DNA of 64,000 nt from Rhyacophila brunnea (Eukaryota > Arthropoda > Insecta > Trichoptera > Rhyacophilidae), in the NCBI GenBank assembly GCA_022495005.1, contig JAGYXB010000612.1, forward strand, positions 248,001 through 312,000. Direction: 5' to 3'. How positions within the stretch are numbered: the stretch's first letter is position 1; each line of letters opens with the position of its first letter. A model generated the notes under the pieces. The model saw nothing but the letters and a program-made list of their open reading frames with translations, made no database searches and was not told the DNA's origin. Below, in pieces: positions 44,635 through 55,639 of the stretch. The position numbers and the translations under genes are program-made.

Positions 44635-44789
44635 AAAAAACAGTTTCGTTCTTCTAATTAATTTTTTTGTAATGTTTATTTTTCGTGATAATAAATAGTG
44701 TATATCTAAAAATGGTATTTTACTTGCGGCCCGCCACTCATTTTGAATTCTTGAATTTGGCCCTCCATCCAAAAAGTTTGCCCCCCCTG

Positions 44790-45329
44790 CCATAGACTAA
44801 ATTTGTCGCCATGACAGTACGCGACGTGCTTCATAATGTATTTGAAGCATTATAGGTCGACGTTCAACTGTCGTGAGACCGCAACGTTAGATACAAAACA
44901 ACCAATATGTACTTGGGTTGCCGAGTCATACCTAATATTTGAAATTTAATTTTATTACGATATAACAATTGTTTTTAATTTTGTAATGTTTAAAATTTTA
45001 ATTAGGTAAGTATGTTAACATAATATTGTCAATATTAAGTAGAAGTAGTTTGTTTAAAATTCACTTGTACCGTCATAATTTGTCATTGTACGAACAACGT
45101 GATAGCTGGAGTTTGTAAATTACATTACCTAGTTACTTAACAGATTACACGTCTTTGCAAGTAAACGATAGGGGTCGAATACTACACATACATCGGTTGC
45201 TGAGCTATAACCAATCAATATGCAGCGGTTTATTTATCTACGACTAATTTTATTACAATATACTCATACTGGATAATTATTTCAGATTATATATTGCAGT
45301 TATCTCACTGCATCCAGACTAAAGAGCAT
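44790..45329. other. Intronic spacer, nothing recognised
   Basis: AT-rich sequence without identifiable features. Confidence 0.3.
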
Positions 45330-45590
45330 TACGTCTGCGTGCAATTTAGTGGACTCAGGGTACATGTCTGATTATGATGATGTGGGACACAGGGTTCGAA
45401 TCCCGTGTCTGGAAAATTCACATGTCACTTTTCAATGTGCATTTGGTCCCAGAGTATTGACCCAATAGACGGGAGCAATTAGTGGCCGACATCTATTTCT
45501 CATTAAAAAAATCTGTTTAGAAACCTCTTTGTGAGGTGCCCAACATGCACATCAGATTGTAGCGTCAATGAAAAAAATAAAAAGAATTAA
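45330..45590 (+). mobile_element. tRNA-derived SINE, diverged S1 relative
   Basis: TCTGCGTGCAATTTAGTGG (A-box region), then GGGTTCGAATCCCGTGTCTG (B box), CACATGTCACTTTTCAATGT, GTGGCCGACATCTATTTCTC and AACCTCTTTGTGAGGTGCCC. The order of landmarks is that of SINE S1 (GTCTGG, CACAT, TTTTCAAT, GTGGCTGACATCCATTTCTC, ACCTCCACTCTGTGGAGGC), with high divergence. Confidence 0.6.
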
Positions 45591-46054
45591 TAAAGGAAAA
45601 ATATGACTGACTTTTAGATACTTTCATATATTATTTTTATGTAATGAATGCTTAATTCATAAGATTTAAAAATGTAGCATTCTTTATTGAACATAGGCGC
45701 ATGATTATTAAAATAATTATTAGCAAATGCAAGTATCTTTAGATTAAAATTTCAAGTGATCCTGACACTGTTGTTTACGAATCAATACATTGATTAAAAA
45801 AATCACAAAAAATGGTCACCAATATTGATTTGATTTAATAAATTTGATAAATTAGTACCTTGGACAAGATTTTTTCTAATAATATGTATGTTTCTCTTCT
45901 TCTTCTTCTTGCTCATATCCGCCCCAAAATTCTGTATAATTCTCTAATTTTTCTAGAAGTAATATTATTATTATTATGTTGGTTTATAATTATAAAAATT
46001 GGATGCAATTGATGAAATGAATAATACCTCAGCTATGTATTTGTTAATAAAGAT
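45591..46054. other. Intronic spacer, nothing recognised
   Basis: AT-rich; a CTTCTTCTTCTTCTTG run lies near 45896. Confidence 0.3.
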
Positions 46055-46135
46055 CAACAGGTGGCTTAATTGGTAAAGGTCTCGACCCTAATGCGATTTA
46101 TATGTGTTCAATTCGCATTTGGTCCAAGTTTATTT
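46055..46135 (+). repeat. tRNA-like SINE head remnant
   Basis: GGTGGCTTAATTGGTAAAGG resembles an A box and GTGTTCAATTCGCATTTGG a degenerate B box at tRNA-like spacing. It resembles the block at 30631 (TTAATTGGTAGAG), so the two may be one SINE family. Confidence 0.4.
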
Positions 46136-46776
46136 CAAGAATTTCTTCAAATATGTAGATATGTTCCGAAAACTATTCCAAATTATTTACATACAAAGTA
46201 TGTCCTGATTACATGGGTAGATTCGTAGACCCAACGCCTCACGCCGATTTCCGAGAGCAGTTGTCAGCCTTAAAAAGCAATTACACATAGCGATTCTGGT
46301 ACCGAATCGATCGTCTCGACGTTTTTTTAGAATTGTTCATAGCATATTATGTTGTGTGGCTCTTGCTAATGTTAAAAAATATAAGTATTTAAAACAAAAA
46401 AATATCTATTGGTTAGTTTGGCACACTAAACAGTCTTCCTACATATTTTAGTGGAAGCTATTGGAAATAGTATTTGGATAACAAGTCGCTGATTGTACTC
46501 ACTAACATATTATTTTTCGAATAGTGAATAAAATCAGGTGACTGTCACTATAGCGGCAAATGTCAAACTGACAGTATTGACACAGCAACCATAGTTACGT
46601 AAAGTCTTCGACACAATCTTTCACACCGATAGTTGAATCAAATCGGGCTTAAATATAAATAATTGTATTTCGCTGATGACTCAACGTGGTATTTCTCTTA
46701 TTATTAAATTATTTCATCCCAAGACTGTCAAGTCATCTGTAGATGGATATGTTCCGGAGAATTTATGATGTATCAC

Positions 46777-47078
46777 CTGAGCTGTATGAGGTCACCGAGT
46801 TCGGCGGGTAGACTGCGCAGCTTGTTGCTGGAGACGTCGAGGGTGCGGAGGGAGTTGAGGCGCGCAATGTCGGGCGGCAGGCGCTGCAGGCAGTTGTCGT
46901 TAAGGTAGAGCGCCGTGAGGTGAGCCAGCTGCCAGAGGGGGGCCGCCAGGCTGCGCACCCCGCCCGTCACCTCCAGGGCGCTCCACGCCGAGCGCTTGCC
47001 CCCCGCCCGCTCCCCCTCCGACATGATGCTGTACGCCCGCCGGTTGACCGCCTCGTATTTGTCTTTGTTGCGGGACAT
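46777..47078 (-). CDS. CNOT6: CNOT6/CNOT6L (CCR4, fly twin) deadenylase, first coding exon
   Basis: Translation starts at the ATG at 47078 (MSRNKDKYEAVNRRAYSIMS). The exon itself begins at 47086 after a CAG acceptor, leaving 8 untranslated bases; the open frame further upstream is intron. The 100 codons plus 2 bases encode the family N-terminus (KDKYE..RR.YSIMS, GKRS.WSALEVTG.VRSL) and the first leucine-rich repeats, LYLNDNCLQRLPPDI and LDVSSNKLRSLPAEL. These match the known CNOT6/CNOT6L order (LHLNDN.L.RIPPDI, LDLSSNKLRSLPAEL). The product is the Mg-dependent poly(A) exonuclease subunit of the cytoplasmic CCR4-NOT complex, which shortens mRNA tails. The exon is much GC-richer than its surroundings. 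It joins 37103-37278 in phase. A plus-strand frame at 46920-47156 is a shadow. Confidence 0.93.
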
Positions 47079-47086
47079 GCTAGTAC

Positions 47087-49271
47087 CTGCAATCACGTCA
47101 ACGATCAGTCTTTATTATTTGCAAAAGTGTTGCCAATCGCCATTGACAAAAATTAATAAACCAGATTGAACTGAGGCATTCCAGCATTTCATTATCACTC
47201 ACAGAAAATAGGTGTTATTTCATTTTTGATAAAATATGTTTACCCAATATGGGGTAATTTACGAATGTTCCCATCCAAGGACTAAAACAGGTCACTTTTT
47301 ATACCATTGTAACAATCTACTGTTAAATTTTTACTGTTTTTACATCTGCTTTCTCCATTTATTTTAAAGGTTTAGGTATCTATTAATACTTCTCATGCAT
47401 ATTATACCGTCTTTGCTCTGGCAGAACACACTAACTGGAGAATACTAGTTTTGAGTAATTTGACTTTGAAGTTCTTAAAATGTTTGAAATGGTCTATCAT
47501 GTGTGTTTATTAAGTAATCGTAAAAAGGATGACTTTAAAATAAAGACTGTTTATTTATTAAGAAGGTTTCCAGACGGTAAAGTTTGAAATAAGGAACATT
47601 TTGGTATAACTAACTCAATATGTCATTTTTTCAAATTAGTGTCTTCTGCCAGAACAGTGACGATATTATAATATTATTATTTCTGTATTATTAAGTGTAT
47701 TGCTCTTTAAACAAATGAATTAAGTAAGTAGTTTAATATATTTTTTTTCCTAACAGCTGAAGGAAGAAAAAACAGTAATTTATTGTAAAAATCTGAAAAC
47801 CTCTCGAATGGTATAATATGTCCACATTTTTAGTTTCATTGAAGCAGTCAAAATATTCAAGTTTAAATCGGATACAATGAGACATTGGCAATACAATAAA
47901 AATACAGTGTAAACAAAATAACACAGTTTCAACAGCGTTACAAAAACAATGTTTCAAAACATTTGATTCTACCTCATTTCTTGTTGAGTGGGTATACTTT
48001 GACCTACTGGGCTATTTTTGCCTTAATTTAGTATACATACATGAACACAATTTATAAAATAACAATAAGTAACCCATAATACGAAATTGGCAATATTTGA
48101 AAAAAAAGCAACTTTCTTAAATTTAATAAAAGATGCAGATATTGCACTTATTAATTTCTTTATTATTATTTTTAATTAAATTAGGTCGCTTTGCTTGTAC
48201 AACACAAATTTTTGTGCAATAATAATTATTCTCAATAATATTTATAATAGTGTCTTGAAAATCATACCGAAATGCCATTCCTTCAAAGAGTTAATTTGAC
48301 ATCGTTCAAGTAAGTTTTCCTAATGGCAAAGTACTCACAGTGGGGCAATACGATCTCATACAAATTAATTACTGAAATATCTATTCAGAAAATTAGACTG
48401 GGATAAAAGAGGAATATCCATTAGCAGCAAATATCTCACAATTTGCCAAAACCTAAAAGTATTCTACAACCAATCTGTCGTGGCGTCCTCGATTTCATAG
48501 GGCTGTATATATGTCACGGCATATATATATATATACCTGAAAGTGCAGGATTTGTAGTTACACAGATCGCCACTAAGCCGTCCGTAACCATGATACTTAT
48601 AATGGTGAAATAGTTATGTAGTAGTAGCAGTGAAGCAATCATAAAAATACCCAGGCTTTGAGTAAATCACATAATGTATTTCAGGGAATCAGCCCTGGAG
48701 CTGATGGATGAGAGTCTATGAAGGCCATTAGGATAGGAAAGGATGCAGGAGCTTATAAATAGCAGCCGCAAAGTAAATTTAAAGATAACAAGAAGGCAAA
48801 AGTATTGATGAACTAATTGGCTGACCCTAAAATGCTCCTCATCAATGCCACTGAAATTTATGTGGATCAACAACTACGTCTATCTCAGACGAATGTGAAT
48901 ACAAAGGTATGTATAAGATATCATGCATTATCAAACTGTCCATTGATCGTAAAGTGTCAGACCAACGTGTGCGTCAATGTAAGAGATCCAAAAATAAGTA
49001 GTAGCACAAAATGGCATTCAAGGTACATCTTAGGCAAAACGTAGATAGTCCACAAAAGATACAAATGGAAAAGGAGGTAGACAAGAGTATGTGCGTGAAG
49101 TGTTGGCCTTTCATCCGGGAGCTCCGGAACCCGGTGTGAAGTCAAAATATATTTAAGTGATTTTTTCAAATCTGGGTGTTTGATTGTTTCACTTCTATTA
49201 CTAACTACATTGCTATCATTGAGCCTCATGACCTGTTGTAGTGTTAAAAAGAATGTAATTAATTATATGTA
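47087..49271 (-). other. Probable first intron of the CNOT6-like gene
   Basis: Upstream (minus sense) of the first coding exon, AT-rich, with a (TA)n run near 48521-48535. Frames at 47733-47957, 48667-48873, 48957-49229 (-) and 48817-49044 (+) have no recognisable motif. Confidence 0.4.
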
Positions 49272-49892
49272 CAGTACACTCTCAGTAATCCACCGCTCGA
49301 TTATCCGATAATTACTATAATCTGCCGTTATTTTTACTAGTTGAAAGCACAAAATCGAGCTCTATAATTCGCCAATATTCGATTGTCAAATTCAGTAGTC
49401 CGCCGCGTACAAGTATACAACGCTGATGAGACGGGTTTATTTTGGAAACTTCTCTTTCGTAAAACGCACATTCATCGCGAATAAAGTAATGTACCAGGAA
49501 GGAGAGTGCCCAAGGACCACATCACAATAATTATGCCGTGCTCCAATGCAACCGGGACACACAAACTGAAGCTTTTGAAAGCCAGGAATTCTAATCCATT
49601 CAAGAATAGGTATCTGTTTCACTGAACAAGTGGCTGTGTCAAGTGATTTACTATTTAATATTTAGTGTATAAACTTAGTTTATAAATAGTATAATTTAGT
49701 AAATACTTGATTTTGAATATAAATAAAAGCGTAATTTGGTACTTTGTACAAATTTCTCAAAAAAACTATTTTTACGAAATACCTATTTTAATTTTGATCA
49801 TATTTTGTATATATGCACTATAATCCGCCGCTTTCACTAATGGACACTTGTTTGGTTTTTGGGGTGGCGGATTACTTACTGATTGAGTACTG
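49272..49892 (+). mobile_element. Tigger (pogo-type Tc1/mariner) element, deletion derivative, TA target site
   Basis: Termini CAGTACACTCTCAGTAATCC and its relative ending GATTACTTACTGATTGAGTACTG (given in part) are inverted and abut TA at 49270-49271 and 49893-49894. The CGATTATCCGATAATTA word near the left end is common in Tigger ends. At 621 bp it keeps one block of transposase coding sequence on the plus strand. Confidence 0.8.
49407..49618 (+). pseudogene. Tigger/jerky-type DDE transposase fragment
   Basis: The plus-strand frame from 49407 reads VQVYNADETGLFWKLLFRKT, then one stop, then VPGRRVPKDHITIIMPCSNA and TGTHKLKLLKARNSNPFKN. YNxDETGLFWKxLP, the G.K..KDRIT(L/I)(L/M)(L/V)C.NA.G.HK..L..IGK...P..FK order and the first catalytic Asp in N-x-DETG are hallmarks of the CENP-B/jerky/Tigger DDE domain. 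One in-frame stop and loss of all flanking sequence show it is dead. The minus frame at 49437-49622 is a shadow. Confidence 0.85.
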
Positions 49893-49894
49893 TA

Positions 49895-50092
49895 TGTAGG
49901 TATATTATATATTTTTCTATCTTTCTTTTCTTATAATAGGTAGGTATGATGGATTGTCAAGCTGATGAAATGGCAATGAGCTGGATAGGATTTATTATAG
50001 GTACAAAATGTAAGAAGTCAAACAATTCATACTTATGTAGTTGACAGTGCAGTCTGTCAATGAATTTAGGGGAATTGCTCATTGGTCAAAAT
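49895..50092. other. Short spacer
   Basis: Nothing recognised. Confidence 0.3.
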
Positions 50093-50096
50093 ATAT

Positions 50097-52138
50097 CGTC
50101 ACCGTTTTAGCAAAACCATCTATGTGCACTTTCTCAAATTGTGCAGGAGAAGGATAAAACTGAATAAAAAAATAATGTTACATTTAAACATTAAAATTAT
50201 GAAGAATGCTTTATTATAATCAGAAAATGGTCTAAGATTATTATTTTGTTTACAAAAATCTTTTATTTTTAATACAAAAATAATAAAAATACAGTTTGTG
50301 ATGTCACATAAGTTGTTTTGACCGTTTTGTAAATACACATAGTTTAATTTATTCATCAAAATGTGAATAATAATAAATTCATGAAAAACTGTTACATAAA
50401 TAATAGTTGAAATATACATAGTGCATTAGTGATAAATTGCAATATCATTTTATTAATTATTAATGCAATAGTGAGATGATATTATATTTATAAGTTCGTT
50501 TACTTTCTATTAGCAGGTTTAAATGTTAGGTTATCGTAGAAATAGTGGTGATCTTTCTCTATTACACTTTTTAATTCCTGAAGATGTATGTATTTCGACT
50601 GCGATATTGGCAATGATTCATTATATATATTACAAAGGCAGTCAAACGGTTGCACTGATAAAGTTGAGTTTGTAAAAGATTGTTCCATCTGGTAGATACT
50701 GTAACATTTTAATATCATATACAACAGGATCTCCGATTCGTTTTCCTGGTCTGATTGAACTTAATCCAGATTTAATCTTATCCATAATTCTTAAAAATTT
50801 AAAATCAATGACATTAATTTTATAAGGTTGTTTTGGTCTTGCTAGCCGCATACGTGCTATATAATCAGATGGTGAATATATTGGAGGCTTAAAATACTTT
50901 TCTTAGGTGGCATGTGCACTATCGGCCTCTATCATGGTGTGGCCTTTTTCCAGAAAAAGCTGTTGAATCTCGATGTTTTTTCTCTCTAAAGATATAACTT
51001 AGAGCAGTAGCGAATAATTTATTTCGGTTTTGATATCCACACCCATCCGATATTAGAATTATTTCATTGTATTGTCCTGCTTTCGATGAGATGAGACAAA
51101 TTCATTAGAAGATACATTATGAAGAATGTATATGGTGAAATTGTGTAGTTGCAGCTTTTGTTTATAATACATTTGTGCCTGTGTTTTGGACATAGCAGCA
51201 CACTTTGGAGATCCATTGTGATTACTAACCGTCCAGTAATACTTCTGGTACTCTCCTTCATTTCATTTTTGGTCTTCTAGCATCTTTTTTTTTTTTAATA
51301 ATGTGGCTATTGTATTTCATTTCTGAAACATTCTTCATTTTATAACTACAGCAGATGGCAGTGATGGCACACTGATCTTTACGTGGTTGGTGGATACTGA
51401 TTTTTTGGTGGTAAATATACTGGAGTATATTCTGCTGCTTTATGACCATTTTCCAGAGACCATTTTTTATATTCATCATGCATTTGTATTTTGGATCGGA
51501 AACACGATTCCACATACACCCTGGAGGTATTTTCTCTGCAATGATGGCTGGGAACTTTGGAATTAGATCCAACCATAATGTAACATTTTTCCACAAATCT
51601 CTCCGTTTTGATTTTTGGTTGCACTACCAATTATTTATCTTCAGTCAGATTCTTATTACCTGTCATTGTTGCTTTCAATTGGCCACTGTCATCGAGACGT
51701 TTGTAGTTGTTTATCCAACTTTTAAATTAATTCTCGCCTATACCCTATTGACCATGTAGGCATCTTCCAGAAATTATTGAATATTTCCTGTCTCTCTTTT
51801 TGAGAAAGCATCTTTCAAACCGTCGTGCAAGACCATAATGCATAGCATATAACATAGAAACAAACAATGTGTAGCCAAACTGTAAAAAAACATTACACTC
51901 TCGATATCAAAATACCATCTATATGTTACTATAATATACACATAGTTGTTTTTGTGAACCGTGGTTTTTGAACCTTACACATAGCTGTTTTTTATTTTTT
52001 GAAATAACTTCGGAGCGAGTTTACCCAACACATAGATCATTTTACTGGCCTATAGAGAAAAAAATAAGGAATGACTTGGTATTTAAAAGTCATTTTTGAT
52101 AAAAGTGACACATAGATGGTTTTGCTAAAACGGTGACG
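50097..52138 (-). mobile_element. 2.0-kb TIR transposon, 4-bp ATAT target site, Sola-like candidate
   Basis: Inverted ends of about 34 bp (CGTCACCGTTTTAGCAAAAC, then CATCTATGTG) bound it, with ATAT at 50093-50096 and 52139-52142. The right subterminal region repeats ACACATAG followed by TG/TTTT-rich sequence at 51938, 51977, 52028 and 52108, with an inverted relative at about 51914. The left end has it inverted at 50120 and direct at 50335. It holds a decayed protein gene on the minus strand. A 4-bp TSD and these features are compatible with Sola-type transposons, but the superfamily is an inference. Confidence 0.7.
50500..51840 (-). pseudogene. Decayed transposase-like protein (SDGCGYQNRN / EADSAH family)
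   Basis: Minus-strand frames, joined only by order, show an N-terminal RQEIFNNFWKMPTWS-like piece (about 51800). Next come Q(K)DQCAITAICCSYKMKN (51360-51300), AHIIKKKKDARRPK, VITMDLQSVLLCPKHRHK (about 51200), ILISDGCGYQNRNKLFA (about 51050), LEKGHTMIEADSAHAT (about 50930) and MRLARPKQPYKINVIDF (50851). Then SSIRPGKRIGDPVVYDIKML, YLPDGTIFYKLNF, and the C-terminus SKYIHLQELKSVIEKDHHYF, YDNL. Several frameshifts and stops separate them. I recognise the architecture as a multicopy insect protein family usually left unannotated (C..C cysteine pair, MDLQSVLLCP, SDGC.YQNRN, MEVDS.H). Conserved acidic residues suggest a DDE/D nuclease, but I have no proof of catalysis. Confidence 0.6.
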
Positions 52139-52142
52139 ATAT

Positions 52143-53094
52143 GTAAAAAAAGTCATTGGATAATTTTATTAACAAAATTGGTTTCATTTAGAGTTTATGG
52201 TGCTTAGGGTCTTATGTGACATCAATTAGTATCAGTGAACAGTTGAAGGAACAAGTCTTAATGGTTATAATTCTTCAATCAATGTAAACATTTTTATTAT
52301 TCTGACATGGCAAAAAGGTCACAATTTAATGTATTTTAATCCCAATTAAAACGTGAAATATGATTGTAAATAGACTCATTGCAATTAAAAGATGTGACGT
52401 GTGTAATTTTAGCTGTTTAAACATAAAAAGAGACTGTTTAAATTTGCATAACCTCAAGTTCTGACATGTACATTAAGTAAACAAATAAACAAACCGAGCT
52501 GAATGTTTTGCTTGCTATGTATTGAAAATATCTTTTATATGTCACGAAACAATGGTTATTTAAGCGTGAATGATGGTTTATTACCATAAAAACTGAAGAA
52601 AAACAAACTAGAGTATGGCCTGAGGCTTCATAATCAGAGACCATTGACCTGGGGGGAAAAGGTTAAGGACATAAATTGATATAATAAAGAAAAATATGAG
52701 ATAAGGGAGGGTGAATGTCGTGCCCTGCTCGTGCGGTAACCTATTTAGGTACGTTTTATACAATTTTTATTTAAAAATAGGGTAAAAACAAGTCAAGGAG
52801 AAAATGTGGAGCATTCCCATAACCTCTGACTTGACGCAGTGGCCACCCGACGCTTGTGCGGGAAAATAAGATGTCAACTTTTGACCACATAAACTATTGT
52901 GGTATCTACGTAGACATTTAGTGTGTTTATTTCCAGTGAAATATAGAATGCTAAGAGCAACAGAAAAGTGCGTATCCACCGAAACCGTACAGCTGACTCG
53001 ATACAACAGTGTTTTGTGATGGTTTGGGAAATCGAATTTGAGGGTCTTATAAGAACATTGAGAGGTCGGGAATGAGTTTTTGGATACAACATAC
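52143..53094. other. Probable first-intron spacer, nothing recognised
   Basis: Mostly AT-rich. Frames at 52438-52644, 52767-53006 and 52874-53092 (-) have no known motif. Confidence 0.3.
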
Positions 53095-53250
53095 CTTCAT
53101 CTACCTCTAAAATGCTTAAAACTTTTGATCAGGAGGATATTATACGAAAATTGACACAGTAAACACACAACGGCACTGCCTTGACAAACACTACACTAAA
53201 CGTCCATTTACCGACTGCAGCGCTGACAGCGACTAGTTACGGCCACTCGC
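53095..53250 (-). promoter_or_regulatory. Predicted 5' untranslated exon and promoter of the CNOT6-like gene
   Basis: Minus-strand sequence from about 53270 is GC/CpG-enriched (GCTCGGCGAAATG, CCGCGAGTGGCCG, GCGCTGCAGTCGG) and runs into GGTAGATGAAG followed by GTATGT, a good splice donor at 53094. It lacks any long open frame. Its position, strand and donor suit a non-coding first exon spliced to the acceptor at 47087. The transcription start is not determinable. Confidence 0.4.
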
Positions 53251-54139
53251 GGTAACTACATTTCGCCGAGCAGTGAGCAGATTATCGTAAAACAGCATAA
53301 ATTAATAAACAACATTTTGTTTTAATCATGTGATTAAAACATCTTGAAATAAACAAATAAATGAAATGTTTTCAATAAAACTAATAAACTATCGTTCGAT
53401 GCTACGGTTTCTATTATAAAATAATAAAATTATAACAGTAAAAAGGGGTGACATTGTACCACATCGAAAAATGCAAATAACATACTAGGTACCTACCTTT
53501 CAAAAAGATTGAAGACTGATGGATTTGTAATGATTTATTTTGAATTATAATATTATTAATTCATGGAATCTCTATTAAGACAATCGTTATAAAATTCCTT
53601 TTTATCTGGTGGCTCGACTCTGGAAAACTACAAAATAATTAGAGGGATCAAGTGAGGGGTATACAAGCATACACTATCCACAAATGCAAATTGTTCAGTA
53701 TTAAAAAAAAACGATTTTAATGTCCCATTTACACTTTTTTTAGTGTTTTTCAATTGTATTCACATCCTATTAGATTTGTTCTTAGATTTGCAATTCAAAA
53801 TCAAGCAATTTAAGTTCTGTTACTGCAAAAAAACAATTATTTTTTTGCATCTCATCTTTTCAAAGTGGCGCTTATGTTATTGAATGTTTGTGGTAGTGGC
53901 TGATTTGCACTTCAACATACTTTTACTAATGACTTAACCATTTTGAGACCAGAACTACGAAATAAAACTAATATGTATGATTAATTTTTTTAATTTTATT
54001 TTCTTCATAGGGTACAAAAAATGAACAGGTAAAATAATTTGCAAATAACAATGATAAAATATTGTTAAATAATATTTACAGGCTAACAAAACCCAAAAAA
54101 TATGTCAATTATTGAAATTTATTAAATTTTGGCGCAGTT
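53251..54139. other. Intergenic spacer, nothing recognised
   Basis: AT-rich sequence upstream of the presumed CNOT6 promoter; no feature was recognised. Confidence 0.3.
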
Positions 54140-54402
54140 CAATCAATTATGATTGGGAGACTGCGATGGCTAGGTCATGTGCACCGTATGAATGACAATG
54201 AACCGGCAAAGAGAGTGATGCCCAGCAATCCAATAGGACGTAGAAGAAGAGATAGGCCAAAGATTCGCTGGTTGGATGGAGCTGCCAGTGACTGCCGGGT
54301 ACCAAATTGGAAAGCGGCCACACTGGATAGGGACAGGCGGAGGGAGCTGTTGGAGGAGGCCAGGACCCACACCGGGTTGTTGCGCCCCTGATGATGATGA
54401 TG
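54140..54402 (+). mobile_element. 5'-truncated RTE-like LINE, 3' end with TGA-repeat tail
   Basis: The plus frame 54149-54391 encodes RLRWLGHVHRMNDNEPAKRV, then GRRRRDRPKIRWLDG, and ends in THTGLLRP-stop, followed directly by a short (TGA)n tail at 54388-54402. The RLRWLGHV.RM...R.....GRR.RGRP..RW.D module is the standard C-terminus of RTE-like LINEs, and the simple-repeat tail is a mark of that clade. Only the last 80 codons inserted. The minus frames there are shadows. Confidence 0.85.
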
Positions 54403-54540
54403 AGGTAAGTACCTACCTACCAACTTATTTTTGTATGTATTCATATCATTACCTACTTACATAATATTATGATTTGTCACTCCACTGTATATTGTGATAC
54501 CTAGGTACTTACTATTAACAATAGTATAATCGTGTCCACC

Positions 54541-54660
54541 TGTTATTGTATTTGTTATTGTTGTGGACTCCCGATTATCCGGGGTAATTAATGGTGGGGA
54601 GTGGCGGCATGGTAAATGAAAAACACGGATAATCCAAACAATGGTTTTTTATTTTTGAAA
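54541..54660. repeat. Tigger-type terminal fragment
   Basis: GGACTCCCGATTATCCGGGG (54564) and CACGGATAATCCAAAC (54632) carry the CGATTATCCG word in opposite orientation, as in the ends of Tigger elements such as the one at 49272. It is probably a small MITE remnant abutting the next element. Confidence 0.4.
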
Positions 54661-55032
54661 TAAGGTGAGTAGGGGTAAGTATGACATATAATTCAATGAG
54701 ATGAATTTCAACCTGGTTCATGATGAATAGGGGTGTTTTAAACAGTTAATACTTTAGCATAGGATCTACGAAAGCATTACAATTAATAGGTACATGAGGA
54801 ACCCACTGTATGTATTACTATAATATGACATTTTAATATTTTCTGGTCACTAGTCAGTTTGTTACACTTACCCCAATATTGGGGTAAGTGTATCTAAATT
54901 GATCTTTATTCCAAAAGTAGTTCAAAACCATAACCTATTACATGCATAAAAAGGTAATATTTCATTTAATGGGTATTGAGTCTTGAATTAAAACTACAGT
55001 ATATAATTTCAACAAAAATGGGCTAAAATATA

Positions 55033-55083
55033 ACATCACTATCGCTTCATAAATAAAATATATGTATGAAGCGATAGTGATGT
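55033..55083. repeat. Perfect 19-bp hairpin
   Basis: ACATCACTATCGCTTCATA at 55033-55051 and its complement at 55065-55083 enclose 13 bases. It lies inside the Tigger-like element, and its arms are not copies of the terminal repeats. Confidence 0.8.
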
Positions 55084-55344
55084 CCCGAAACAAAAAGATG
55101 TATTTTTATTAACTAACTTATCCTAGTTGACGGAAATCCGGTGCAACTAACGAGTTTACTTTTTGAAGGATCATGGGAAAAACTTGTTATGTCAACATTA
55201 TATAATATCCTTTGTGGACAATCTATTGAATTCAGGTTGATGATTGTACTGTTTAATAAGACAAGTTATAGTACCAATTGATTACAAAAGGATCGCAAAC
55301 TTTTTGCGAACATATTCTACTGCTTGCTTTTTTTAGCATGGAAC

Positions 55345-55515
55345 ATGCTTCTGTCTTGACCGCCCGGGCGGATTCGTAACGAAAACATCGCACTGGCAGT
55401 GGTAACGAAAACAAAATAATAAAGTCACGAAAGCAGCGGGGCGTGGGCCGGAGTGGCTTCAGTCGGCCGCGAACGGCGCTTCGGGAATGATGTGTGGCCC
55501 GTGCCCCGCATTTTA
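55345..55515. other. GC-rich patch within the Tigger-like element
   Basis: GC content rises abruptly (GACCGCCCGGGCGG, GCAGCGGGGCGTGGGCCGG, GGCCGCGAACGGCGC). It is probably a foreign insert, since neither the flanks nor the expected transposase are so composed. The 108-codon minus frame 55253-55579 spans it and is not recognised. Confidence 0.35.
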
Positions 55516-55639
55516 TTTTATTTTCCTTCGAATTTGGACAACTTAAATTCAGAGAATCAGTGGGCAAAGTATGTTCCATGTTTAATAATTTTAGCCGTCA
55601 GGGTTTAAGTAACCATCATATTTAAATGATAACTTATTT

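Larger units (their letters stand above)
43479..44789 (+). mobile_element. hAT element (GTF2IRD2/ZBED-like), second copy, one end truncated
   Basis: Reverse complement of 25983-27295 with very high similarity, including the nested MITE at the same base. The 3' terminus is intact (AAGTTTGCCCCCCCTG ends at 44789). The other end stops at about 43479, about 75 bp short of the terminal inverted repeat, so no TSD can be read. Both the element and the adjoining sequence at 43381-43478 lie in the CNOT6 intron. Confidence 0.85.
37279..46776 (-). other. CNOT6-like intron, about 9.5 kb
   Basis: The intron runs from the donor GTGATA at 46776-46771 to the acceptor TTTCAG at 37279. It contains the TTAA foldback, the second hAT+MITE composite, repeat F copy 2, a palindrome cluster and tRNA-like elements, described separately. 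The donor has the less common GTGATA form. Confidence 0.8.

Noticed and set aside
24855..44789. One large inverted segmental duplication linking repeat F and the hAT composite at both ends
   Set aside because: In an inverted block the order would be reversed, but F precedes hAT on both sides; the copies are independent.
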